The notes beneath the pieces were generated by a model, which saw nothing but the letters and a program-made list of their open reading frames with translations, was not told the origin of the DNA and ran no database searches. Both the position numbers and the translations under genes were made by a program. Of a stretch of 64,000 nt of DNA, positions 50,456 through 61,739 are shown in pieces. The stretch is taken from the NCBI GenBank assembly GCA_026260175.1, contig JAKCWW010000089.1, positions 86,706 to 150,705 of the forward strand, read 5' to 3'. The stretch is from Reticulitermes lucifugus. Its lineage: Eukaryota; Arthropoda; Insecta; Blattodea; Rhinotermitidae. Position 1 is the stretch's first letter; every line of letters begins with the position of its first letter.

Positions 50456-51325
50456 ATGCCCGTTAAGTTTTTCAAACTTTCTGGTGTGTTGAAACCTTTT
50501 CCATACTGAAATATTTCACGTATCCCCACCCCTGTTTTTGAGCTGGCAGTATGGGCAAATTAAAAAAAGAATGAATGTAGACCTACATTGCTTTTGCTTC
50601 CAGGCAAATTAAATAACAGAAACTTTACTGTAGATTAATCAGCCAATAAGTGTACAAATTATTGTATCGCTCAAGAAAAGGAAATTGTCGTAACCCACAC
50701 AATTCATCAAACTGAGATTCTCGAATTACTAGACATTTGGGTTACAAACACACCTTCTGCCAAAATGTCGTGTTTACAAAAAATTGCTTTAACATGCTTA
50801 GGTGTTAGTCTGTTGAGGATCGGTATAGTTTTTATTTTCTGTCTCCTTTAAAACTCTATATCGTTTGGTTACGACTGATTGCTCCTTCACGAGCACTACG
50901 TTAATTCCTCAATGTGACGGATGAGGCTCTTTTGATTAACTTATCAGTTTTAAATCTTGTGTAATGGACGACAGTTGCAATCTGATATCTGCCTCAGGAT
51001 CCAGCTTATTTCTGTACTCAGTATTTGCCATAATCACTGGCCAAGTGAGAAGGAAGGCAGTTTTCACAGCGACCCTTCTTATATTATGCTTCTTGGGGCA
51101 GCACTTCTCAGAAGGTCTGACGTTCTGACGTTATGCATCTGTGACTTTCCCTTTGAAAATGTAATATACCATTTTAAAATAATTATTAACTCATATTCAT
51201 AGTTAAATATCATTACAGAAATAAGTTGCTCAAAAAATTACGACAACATACGAAATATCCAAGTTTCATCAGCGTTTCGCGGAGCCCCTGACACGCCTTT
51301 GCGGAACCTAGTTTGAAAAACACTG
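50456..51325. mobile_element. hAT-like non-autonomous element
   Basis: The left end has GTTTTTCAAACTTTCTGG followed by ATATTTCACGTATCCCC. The right end has GCGGAACCTAGTTTGAAAA then ACACTG (51311-51325). Reverse complemented, the right end reads CAGTGTTTTTCAAACTAGG, the CAGTG...TTTCAAAC form typical of hAT termini. About 870 bp; no transposase frame is visible. The left outermost bases are worn. Confidence 0.6.
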
Positions 51326-51329
51326 CCTT

Positions 51330-52015
51330 AAAATATCAACAAAGATGTTCGGCAATTTCAATCTAGATTTGTGACGTACATAAATATCCCTCCCATAGAT
51401 TCATTCCTTTGCGTTATAAGAAATTGCAGCTTTACTGAATATGCATGTCGTGAATTTGAAATGTTCTTGAAAATCAACTTGTTTTATTCAGCGGGCATAC
51501 TTTACTACCTAGAAGTAACTTCTTTCCGGCAAACTGTGGCAGCGCAATAGTGACAGGACATAGGTAGCGCTAGGCTGCTTCAAAGTGACATCTTTTCTCG
51601 ACCAACAATATTACCTGCCATACGTATTCGTGAATAGAAGGACATTGTTTTATTTAACAACTCGCATTACTACTTCACCCGAAACGTTTCGCGTGACGGG
51701 AGGCAGGGAAGTGCTCATCGCCATTCCAGTTTGCCGTGAGACGGGATTGACGCAGTTTAGTTTAATTCACTGCAGTTAATATCAGATTTTAACTGACCAT
51801 GTTTAAAGAAGGTGCTAGAAATTGTTTCCTTCGGTTCGCGGACCAGCGTCACCTCTAAAATATACGTTGTTCACTGCAGATCGAAATTTTGTAGGCTAAG
51901 TAAGGCAACGGGAAATGAATAAAGATAGTTGTCATATAAAGTAATAGCCCTATATAAGAATGATTTTTCTACATGGGGAGGGAATAACGACAGAATTTAA
52001 AATCTTAGGCTTGCA
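51330..52015. other. Intron sequence, nothing recognised
   Basis: No repeat family or gene that I can support. Confidence 0.5.
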
Positions 52016-52020
52016 CAAAA

Positions 52021-53280
52021 CGAGGGATGTTTAATACATAAGGTGACCTACTCTGCAAGTTTTGCGTAAAGTCAAGAATTTTGTTGTTCAGTAGGATGCG
52101 GCAATTATAGTGAGAGTAATACACGACAGATGGCACGAGAGTCAGTCACATGTTATTCGTGAGATAAATTGGTGTTCAATGGCAACGGCCTTTGGAACTC
52201 TCTCCCTGAAAGAAATTTGTAGTGTGATTCGAATTGTTTGGGCGAAAAACCTTTCCCCCATCGAAATTCAACTGCAATGGATATAGCAGTGTGGTAATGG
52301 AGGTTGAGAGTGCAGCATCTCAAAAAATGGTACAGAGAGTTCGAAAATTGTGGAACACACACATCCGTGATGACGGTCGCACTGTTCAGCGGAAGACATC
52401 AAGGGCGGATGTGATCGATTTTGGAAAATCGGTAAGTCAAAATTCGTGATTTATCAGGTGGTTTGAAGTCGTCTTTTGGACCTACGTACACAATATCGTC
52501 CATAAAACACCGGGATACTGCAACGCTTGTGCATGCTGGCTATCAAAATACCTGACGGAAAAACACAAAATTCGACGTTTCGGTATCTCTGTTTTATATA
52601 TTGAATGGGTTTAAGAGAAAGAAAAAAGTTCCTGGAATCCATTGTGACAAGGCAGCAGATATGGGTGCATCGTATCACAACTCAAAACAAACTCGTGTGC
52701 AGCGGGAACACCCAAATTCGCCGGCAGCCAAAGCATTCAAAGTGTATTAGTCCACTAGGAAAATTGTGGGTTGCAGGAGCCATCCACGTTGAATTGTTGC
52801 CTAGAGGCACAACAGTTAACGCGAACGCATACTGCGGTAGGCTGCGACGACTGCGTGAGACTATTTGTAGGAAGAGCCTTGGACATCTGTCTTGAAGTGC
52901 GATCCTTCAGCGCTAACCCACACAGCTAATTTCGAACAACAAGTATTGTTGATGGATCGTCCATCCTATAGTTTTGATCTTTCCATGTCGGACTATTATT
53001 TGTTCGGTTCGCTGAAACATCATTTGGGGGTCGCCGTTTACACGATATAACGAGGCAGCGGTTATGGCTATTCGTGAATGTTTGCGAATGCAAGAGGCCA
53101 GTTTTTACGGAAACTGAATTTTTAAACTCGTGCCAAGATGGTACAAATACATCATGGTGTTCCGGGATTATATTGAAAAATAATGGTATTTCCATGGGGT
53201 AAAAGAGCTATGTCCAGCTTTGAAATAATTCTCGTGTAATTTTTAAGAGACAGGAAAGCATACTTATTGAACAACCTTCA
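52021..53280 (+). pseudogene. mariner element with degenerate transposase
   Basis: Ends GAGGGATGTTTAATA (from 52022) and TATTGAACAACCTTC (to 53279) are imperfect inverted repeats about 1.26 kb apart, the usual mariner length. Frames in order give EICSVIRIVWAKNLSPIEI, KYLTEKHKIRRFG, FLESIVTRQQIWVHRITTQ, VELLPRGTTVNANAYC, RLRRLRETICRKSLGHL, SDYYLFGSLKHHLGG and KLVPRWYKY, the conserved path of mariner transposases. The first catalytic aspartate (normally VTGDETW) is replaced by RQQ; the aspartate of SDYYLF survives. Multiple frameshifts and stops; inactive. Confidence 0.9.
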
Positions 53281-53289
53281 CATAAGGGG

Positions 53290-54580
53290 CTAAACAGAAA
53301 TTGTGTTCCAGCGAAGTCGTACATAGCAACAGCTAAAGACTTGCTTTATATTTGTTACACACACACATATGTGTGTGTGTTTTTATGTGTATATATAATA
53401 TAATGGTGAACTGATAACTTGGCAAATTCAAGAGGCAAACGTGTAGCAAAATAATTTATGGATAGAAAATTATATTCCTTCTTTTGGGCACGAGATGGAC
53501 ATGACGGGTAGCACGACTGGAGGCAAAAAGATACCCTCATAAAATACAATCGTAAAATCTGATGGAAGGAAGTCACTTGGAAGATAAACTATATAGTCGT
53601 AAATAAAAATAGGATGATTTTTAATGAAAGGGGTATGAAGGATTTGACTGGATTCAGACGGTTAGCTTCCAACTGCGTGGTCTTGTGAATATGCTTTGGG
53701 ACTTCGGATTTTTTTAAAGCTGAAAATTGTTTTACTATTTCAGCGAATAGTAGCGTTTTCAAGAAGGGTTCTGCTGCATGGAATAAATTATGTTGCATTC
53801 ACGTTAGTATTTGTATATTCTGTGACAATTCTACTCTGAATATAAAGGTATGTTTAATGGTTGGTACATAATTAAGCATAGCAATAATAACCAGGCTACT
53901 AATGGTGCAATATATGTAATTGCTATTACACTGATAAATTATGTGGGTAATTATCTGTAAGAAAGAGTGTTTTACTCAAAATGTCCAAATCAAGTAACAA
54001 CAGAGACAAATAAATGACAAAAAGCTCTGCTTGCGTCGAAAGAATAAAAATGACAACAGAAATATAGACTGCATATTAACATATTCGTGTGACTCAACCT
54101 TGTCTAATAAAGCAGTAATAAAACCTTGCCTTAATTAATAGTCGACAATATCGTTGTATAGCACTGTGACATATTCCTCACCATATCTGTAATGTTATGC
54201 TGCATGACTTCGGGTGGTCTGCTGCATTGTATGGAAAATGTCGCACATTACAAGTTCTTGAAACACGAGGGGAAGAGCAGAGCCAACGGATGGTAAACTA
54301 GCAATTTCCAACAAACAATGGAAATAGCCGTAAATAAGTGGCTTCCTTATACCATGGTATAACGCGTTCGGACGTTACTGACTGAGGAGGAATATGTGGA
54401 GTAAGTAGTCACGGACAGACGAAAAGTGGTGTTTTAGTCTGGGGATTAGGCGTGGGGCTGAAATTCTTCCTACAAAAACTGCATGCTGCTAAATGTTACA
54501 CCGGACCTGAGACTTGGCTTGCGCTTATGAACACGTTAATGCAATTTGATCTGTAATAAAAGCCAGGAAATATTTTAGGT
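53290..54580. other. Intron sequence with palindromic (CA)n/(TG)n
   Basis: 53359-53382 reads ACACACACAC, AT, ATGTGTGTGT, a self-complementary microsatellite. Otherwise nothing recognised. Confidence 0.5.
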
Positions 54581-54586
54581 ATATTT

Positions 54587-54800
54587 TAGACCATCAAAAT
54601 AAAATATTTTAAATATCATATTAATTAAAAATGTCAACACGTTTCGAAATATCAAGTTCTTCTTCAAATTGCTTATTGGTATGATTGTAAAGTTTAGACT
54701 ATCAAAATAAAATATTTTAAATATCGTATCAATTAACCGAACTCAAAATACTCGTATTTCGAAATACCAGGTTCTTCTGCACGCTGCATAATAGTGTGCC
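54587..54800. repeat. Tandem duplication, two units of about 106 bp
   Basis: Unit 1 (from 54588) and unit 2 (from 54694) both start TAGAC.ATCAAAATAAAATA, continue TTTTAAATATC.TAT.AATTA, then TTTCGAAATA.CA.GTTCTTC. Unit 2 has about ten differences and a small indel. Confidence 0.8.
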
Positions 54801-54895
54801 TGTTCATTATAGTTATTCCCCTAATTACTTCCTACCCTTTCATTTTGTATCAATAATATTACATATTTTATTCTATTCCTGCCTTCCATTGTAAT

Positions 54896-54896
54896 T

Positions 54897-54925
<29 letters not shown>
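54896..54925. repeat. (TTA)n microsatellite
   Basis: Nine or ten TTA units in a row. Confidence 0.95.
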
Positions 54926-54927
<2 letters not shown>

Positions 54928-54975
54928 TATTGATTCGGGTAGCTAATATTCTGTATCAATCCATATACAATTATA

Positions 54976-55466
54976 TGTGTGTAGTATGTATGTATGTACG
55001 TATTTATGTGTGTGTTTATGTATGTATGTGTGTATGTATGCATGTAATGTATGTATGTGGGTATGTACGTATGTGTTTATCTATGTATTGTGTAAGTATG
55101 TATGTATGTATTGTGTATGTATGTATGTACGTAATGTATGTGTGTATGTATGTCTTTATGTATGTATGTATGTATGTAATGTATGTGTGTGTATATATGT
55201 ATGTATGTCTATGTATGCATGTATGTATTGTATGTATGTATTGTGTATGTATGTATGTATAGTGTGTGTATGTATGTATGTTTGTTCGTGATGTATGTGT
55301 GTATATATGTATGTCTGTATGTATGTACGTATGTATGTAATGTATGTGTGTATATATGTACGTCTGTATGTATGTATGCATGCATGTATATATGTATGTA
55401 TGTATTGTGTATGTATGTATATACGTAATGTATGTGTGTATGTATGTATGTATGTATGTATGTGTA
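54976..55466. repeat. (GTAT)n tract, about 490 bp
   Basis: GTAT units interrupted by GTGT, GTAC and GTAA. The long frames through it on both strands (Tyr/Val/Cys or His/Thr/Ile) are repeat by-products. Confidence 0.97.
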
Positions 55467-55479
55467 TATGTGCTGTTTG

Positions 55480-58400
55480 ACGGTCGAGTTGCGTAGAGAC
55501 GCTTCTGACTAACACAGTAGTCACATTCCGGAAGGTCCGGCGCTAGTCCAATTTTGCAAGGGAGTCCACCCAGTTGAAATCCAAACTCAAACACGCTGGA
55601 GTGATCGGCCGCAGCATAACCTTCCAGCCGCCTGTGTTTTCACCCATCAGTGTTCTTCCACCAACTTCGTCTCACTGCGATTTATTCCCCGCATGGAAGA
55701 AATTGGGCGCAATTTTAAAAAATGTTGTTATTTCAGCTTTTTCACTTGTTTAAATTTTCGTGCCTTAAATTTGTATCAGTATTTGTCTCGTAACAGTGAC
55801 GACAACTGAAAGACGAAACGTCACGGTCAAAGAGCACAGATATATAGACTATGTTCTTCTTAGGCCTATCAAATCGTGATAATAACCAACAATAAAAATG
55901 GTAGAAGGCAGGAATGTAGTAGATGCAGCTATGACAGTAATAAGATAAGAGGGTAAGAAATCATTAGGAAAAGAAGTACAAGATTAAAAAATGCAATTAC
56001 TGTTTAATTTAAAGTTTTAAAATTATTTGAAATGCACGAGAGAATATATTTTTTAAGTTAAGAAATTTTAACATGACTGGCAACCAGAATATTCTCAAAA
56101 TATGTGAAATTCAATAGCTTACATGTGGTGCATGGCTCCTGCAGGTGAAGCTGACGGTTCGAAATGTTCGGTTTGATTCATATAAATTTTAATATTTTAT
56201 GTGTTGGTAGTCTAAAAATATGTATATGACCTGTTAATAAAACGTTAGGCCTCTTTAAGTGAAAGGATGAAGTAAAAACTGTATGCTTATATCATAATTT
56301 TAATAATGATTATTTCTTCTTCCTGTTAAAAAAAATCGTAAACTAGCCGCATATTGTACACAGCCAGATAAATCGCAGTCCACTAGCTTGTAACTTGATT
56401 TTCTCCCAAGCCATTTAAATAAAGTTTCTACGAAATAGGTGTCCCCATAATAACATATGCAAAGATAAACTTGGTTCCCTTGCATATTTAAACGCATGAC
56501 ATTAAGCCGTAGTGGGTAATGAAGGCATAGTTCCACACATCCTAATCCTCTGTTCCCGATAAATGTAAGTTAACAGTTCTAGCCCCGAGAAAAGAGCCTC
56601 TGTACCAATTGGTTAAGAGGTCGAGACATCTGCAGAGTCGTTCTTGAATGCAGCGGAAAATAGAAGAATCCCTGCCCATGACGGGAATCGAACCACAATT
56701 CCACGGTCATTCAGACGGAGTCTATTAATCATGTGGAAAGACAGATCCCGGTTCCATGTAAATGAAGATGTAATATATTGGCAGGTTCAAGTTTCGGGTT
56801 TGTCATGTTGTGACAAAAGTATCAAAGGCGTTTAAATAATGGAGGCATTTCTACCGTTGGAAATTTAAAAAGAGCGGAATTGTGCGGACCTATGTTCCAA
56901 TTACATGTGTACACAATTTTGCAAATGCATTCTTCAGAAACTGTAGATGCCTCATATTCATTATCCTTTATTAAACAGTAGTACAATAAAAATAGGAATC
57001 TTAGCATCGTAATCATTATTTCTTTCTCAATGTTGCTATTAAATACGTTACAGTATGAATATTGCCTACAACGGAACTTTAATGGACCGAAATTCTTTTC
57101 CGTAGCAAGAAGTTTCCGTTAAGTACAGGTGCTCGATGTGTAGATCCCTGGGACTCCAGATCCTTGGAGTTGTAAAAGTTTTCCGCTAAAGGCGGGTTTC
57201 TGTTATGCCAGGTTCAGTTTAAGAGAGGTTTCACTCTATTATCGAAGTTCTTTGGATATGAAGCCGACGACGGTTTAAACAACAGCTTACGGCCCTATCG
57301 TACCAAGGTTAAGAAAGCGTCGAGCTTTCTTATTTTAACTTTTAACTTCAAACCTTAATCTACAGTAAACATTCAGATTTAGAGCAGTCTAAACCTAAAG
57401 ATTATGGAATGAGTCTCACAGCATGTCGTAGAACTTCGTACACACACATCGTCTGTCATCTTCACCAACAGTGGTTGTCAGCGAATTCAAGTTTATGTCT
57501 GTCAGGAAGGCACCGTTCGAAATGAAGGCTATAGCGTAGCGTAGCTGCAAACAAGATATACTTGTGTTTAAAACTTTCTCTAAGAAAAAGGGTGCTAAGA
57601 ACTCACAATCATCAAAAAGTAGCCTATACCTAAGGTAATATATTAGCCAGAGTAATATTAAAATTATTTTTATTCGTTTAATCTTCCCTGTAACCAGCGT
57701 AAAAGGCCAGTGGAAACTCAGTTGCTAACAGTTTATTTTACACTTTTATCCTCCACCTCTTTCGTCCTTTCCTTTATGAATTTCATACCTCTCCCCCTTC
57801 CTTCGTAACTCTGATCTGCATTACTTTACAACATTGATGTAAGTTGCATCAGGCGGCACATTGTCGAACATGTAGCTTCCACCGTGGTACATGAAAGATC
57901 TGTATTTCCATGGAAAGTGCTAACACAACATAATATGAATAGTGAAACATAAACCGCCGTCTGTCTTGTATAATGCTTAAAGTAATGACAAATACCGTGT
58001 GCCACGCCTTGTCCTCCTTTAAACAGGAGATAAATATTTAAATAATAGCGGCAGCATGAAACGATTAAATTTGTAGTATGATTATATGAGTGACGTGCTG
58101 GTGTCAGTAGCGTGGGGGAATATACTTTTTTCATTCAGATAATTCAACAATATTAAGAGAATTGACGCTATTGTATCTTGTTCATCTTATCTCCGGTCGA
58201 GTCTAAACTTGTTTGTTAGTCGATTAGGCTACATGTAGCAAAGAGCAGTGTTCATAAAAGAGTAATTGTTGTTTGTACAAAGTACGTTTCCTCTTTTGTG
58301 ATACGGAACAATACATCCCTCGCTTAATGAAATTTGTCAATAGACAAACATGCCAGTAATATTATGAAGTCTACTTAATGAGTAGCCTCGTTAACCTGCA

Positions 58401-59939
58401 GTAAAAAAGCTACTCTTAGATGGAAGTTTTAAGAGGATTGCAATGCAGCTAAAGCTTATTCCTTGTGAGGAAGCTAACAGTAGCTCCGTTGCTCAAGATT
58501 TCTTCAGCTTCTGATAATCCTCGAAAATTAATATCTGTATTCACAACAGCCCGCCACTACACGCAATTTTGAAACGGCTCAATGGCATCCACACACTGCA
58601 AATTATTTCTTTAGGATCAAATTCTATATTTTCGTCCCGTGAAGGAATAAACCTCCCAGGTGGTCACTTCTCCTTAGGTTTCTCAAGTGAAATGTATGTT
58701 TATCTCTCCCATGCGAATTACACGTCCCATATGTCTTTATTTTCCTAATAATATGAAAAGAAAAACAACAATTATGAGTCTCCGAAAAACAGATCTTTTT
58801 CTACCCTCCTCTTACTTCTTCTATCGGTAAAAGTGTCAAATTCTCAAAGACCCTAAATCCTTATCTTTCCAATATGTTGAGATGCTGAATTATAAATGGT
58901 GTCATAACTCTCAAGAATCTTCACCGTAGTCAGAGCCTGAGCCCTTCATACGTTTTGAATTTCGTCGTGAATGTGATCTTTATTAGCTACTGTCACAATA
59001 ACTTAGGACTACGTGAAAATTTGCAATATTTCCAGAGGACTTATTATCTTGTATTTCCTCTAGGGTTTTTATTGTGTTCTGGAAAAGAGACTTAAATAAC
59101 TAAGTAGGTCTATATTTTTTCTGCCCTACCTTCTTAAAAAGCTCTCGAATTGTGTTTAGTAGCATCGTGTGTTTACGCTGTTTCTTGTCGCAAGAATAAT
59201 TAATATTAACATACACTATGAAATTCCTTGTGCACCTTTCAGTTCGATTCCATCCTAACATTCTTCGGTCTTCCTAATTGCATAATTCAAATAATTTTAG
59301 AAAAATATGATGTCGATAAGAACTAAGCAGACTTTTTCTAACCACAAAGTAAACCATATTATGGATGAAACTGAAGAATCCCCAAATCAAATTTAGAGAA
59401 CAGCAGCCATATTCATTGTTTATATGGATTCCAATTTTGTAATTTAGCGGAAGAAAGTATAAGAATAATGGAGACATCAAACACGCCTTCCGAGTCGTGG
59501 CAAACAACGTAATGAAGATATTAGAAAATAATTGAAATATCATGTCTGCAGGCTTATAACAATAGAAACAATAACGAAGTGGTTAGCGCGTTTGTAAAGA
59601 ATGACTGAAAACAGAATACCGTCAATACGAATTGAAGCGTGGGATGCCAGGAAAAAAGCATCTAAGCCTAAGTGGAACAGCCCAAGGAATCAGTGCGTAA
59701 TATTGATGAAGTTGACGATTAGGTTTAAATACACTACATATTGATACAAAATGAGACAGAGTGAGAATAATTATCCTACGGCGAAAGAGGTTAACATTTT
59801 CTGATTTAGAATTTCAGTTGTTTTTCTCTCTACAGCACTGTTGTTTTAAACGTTAATTCAGTTTTGTTTTAGAGCAATGTATGCAATAATGTAACTACAC
59901 AAGTTGTATGATATTTTCATTAATGTTTTGAAATATGAG

Positions 59940-59974
<35 letters not shown>

Positions 59975-61505
59975 TCGTGTTAGTATGTATTTTTTGTGTT
60001 TGTATGTTATGCTGTTTTTGTTACAAGCCTTTCGTCTCTTCACTCGGCACGTTAATAAAGAAGAATTGAATTATTGTTATCTTTATTATCAGGGATAAAT
60101 GCAATACTAATTTCTTTCGCGTCTCTCTTATTTCACAGCATTAATACGTCACTTAAATCTTTGAAGCTTTTATTGGTAGTTTAGTGGTTACCTTATTCTA
60201 GTAAAAAAGTAAGCTAAAATTTTGTTATAAAGTAATTTCTTCAATACCCCTTAATACATTTAAAGCAAAGGGGAAAATACATTTGAAATAACATAATTTT
60301 TTAATTCGTCAAAAGTATATTCCATGAAAGTGTAAGAAATGTTTCTGATCTTGTTAGGCTATTTACGTGGTACTGATGAGTATGCATTTCGAAGTTACGA
60401 GTCTGAATTTCGCTCACACATAATTACTGCTCAGTGACTTATGTTATTAATTTCGGTTTACTGCCACTATTAACTTCGACAAAATGAGGAAGATTAGATT
60501 TCACAAATGGTCACACTAAAATTTAGTCACTTAATTCCTTGTTCAATTAACTTAATTGTTGGAAGTACTAGGTTCTTTTCAGAAAAATGAGCTCAGATGG
60601 AGAGTTTTGTAATTTAGCGAATACTCCAATTTTACATTAATTTTTCCCTCCTGCTTCATTCCTCAGACCTATATTTCCAATGGAAAGAAAATTAAAGTTT
60701 CTAAAAGTTTCGTTTTAAATTGACAGAAAAATTAATCGTAAGATACAACTAAATTGTAATGAAAACATGACAAGGGTCAGAAGGTAGGTTTTTTAACCGT
60801 TCCATCATGAAGGTACACAGTATTATGATGGGTAATAGAACACCATAACCATTAATCAACTAGAAAAACGGTACCATTTTCGTTCTGCTGTACACTGGTC
60901 TACTGACACACTATAGTCAGCTACAAACACGTCCGGTATAATTAATAGTGTAGGGAAGCCATGTGGCTTCAGGCTATACCAGTTTGAAGTTTTTGCAAAC
61001 CGAAGCGAAAGAATATAAGTACAATATGTCTTCAAAGCTTTTCAAAGAACGCCGTCAGCAGTGGAGGATTTAAGCTGTTATGGAAGCTGGGGCCCTTTCC
61101 TTCATAAAACAGAGTTTAGAAAGAAAATTCCTGTCTTCTGCACGCAGCCGAAGAAATGGAACAAAATTATTAATAAATCGGAGACGTCTGGATCTAATGG
61201 TCGATCAGACATGCAAGAAATCTTCCTTCTTCTATACAACCCCAGAAGTTATTACCATGGTCAGAAGAATCCGCTCCTGGTCCCTATCCTGGGCCAGATG
61301 AATCCAGTCCACATCGTCTCTCTCTCTACTTCTCTTATTCTTCCGCCCTCTTCTTCTCATTCACACGTTAGTCTAAGGAGCTTTCTTCCATTCGTACTAC
61401 GTATGTGTACCATTTCTATCCTGTTCCCGCACCATTGCTTTTCCGTTTTTACCATTTATTTCCAATATCGATAATTTTCTTATCAAATAGTCCAAATTGA
61501 GCTTC
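55480..61505. other. Intron sequence, sparse features
   Basis: A worn tRNA-like word (minus GTGGTTCGATTCCCGTC, near 56682-56698) and a (TTA)n at 59940-59973 are the only structures I can name. A 137-codon frame at 61061-61474 reads like retroposon UTR sequence (GQMNPVHIVSLS). No gene was seen. Confidence 0.4.
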
Positions 61506-61511
61506 TTCTGT

Positions 61512-61729
61512 CAAAGGTATAGCTATCCATTTACAGGCCTGGACAAGTCCTTAGGGCTTCAGGAGGTTGAGGCTCCTAGAATTTCCATACAATCGGCACA
61601 TCGTGGCAAGGTTATCAGCCCTACGTACCGTCCGCCTTAATCCCCGAGGAGACACCCCTGGTACTCATTTCTGTTAGAAGCTGAGTCGATCCGAGACCAT
61701 ATTGCGGCCGGAAGGATTAATTCAGTGGA
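61512..61729 (-). mobile_element. SINE family A, headless copy
   Basis: On the minus strand the copy runs AATCCTTCCGGCCGCAATAT, GGATCGACTCAG, AATGAGTACCAGGGGTG, GGCGGACGGTACGTAGGG to GATAGCTATACCTTTG. These match the body and tail of the 19.7 kb copy. The tRNA head is missing. Confidence 0.75.
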
Positions 61730-61739
61730 ACACTTCTCT

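Noticed and set aside
55016-55594. A 192-codon minus-strand open frame, the longest in the window
   Set aside because: It is the translation of the GTAT microsatellite (Thr-Tyr-Ile-His runs), not a protein gene.
61061-61474. A 137-codon plus-strand frame
   Set aside because: The text reads like translated retroposon UTR, and an overlapping frame is equally open.
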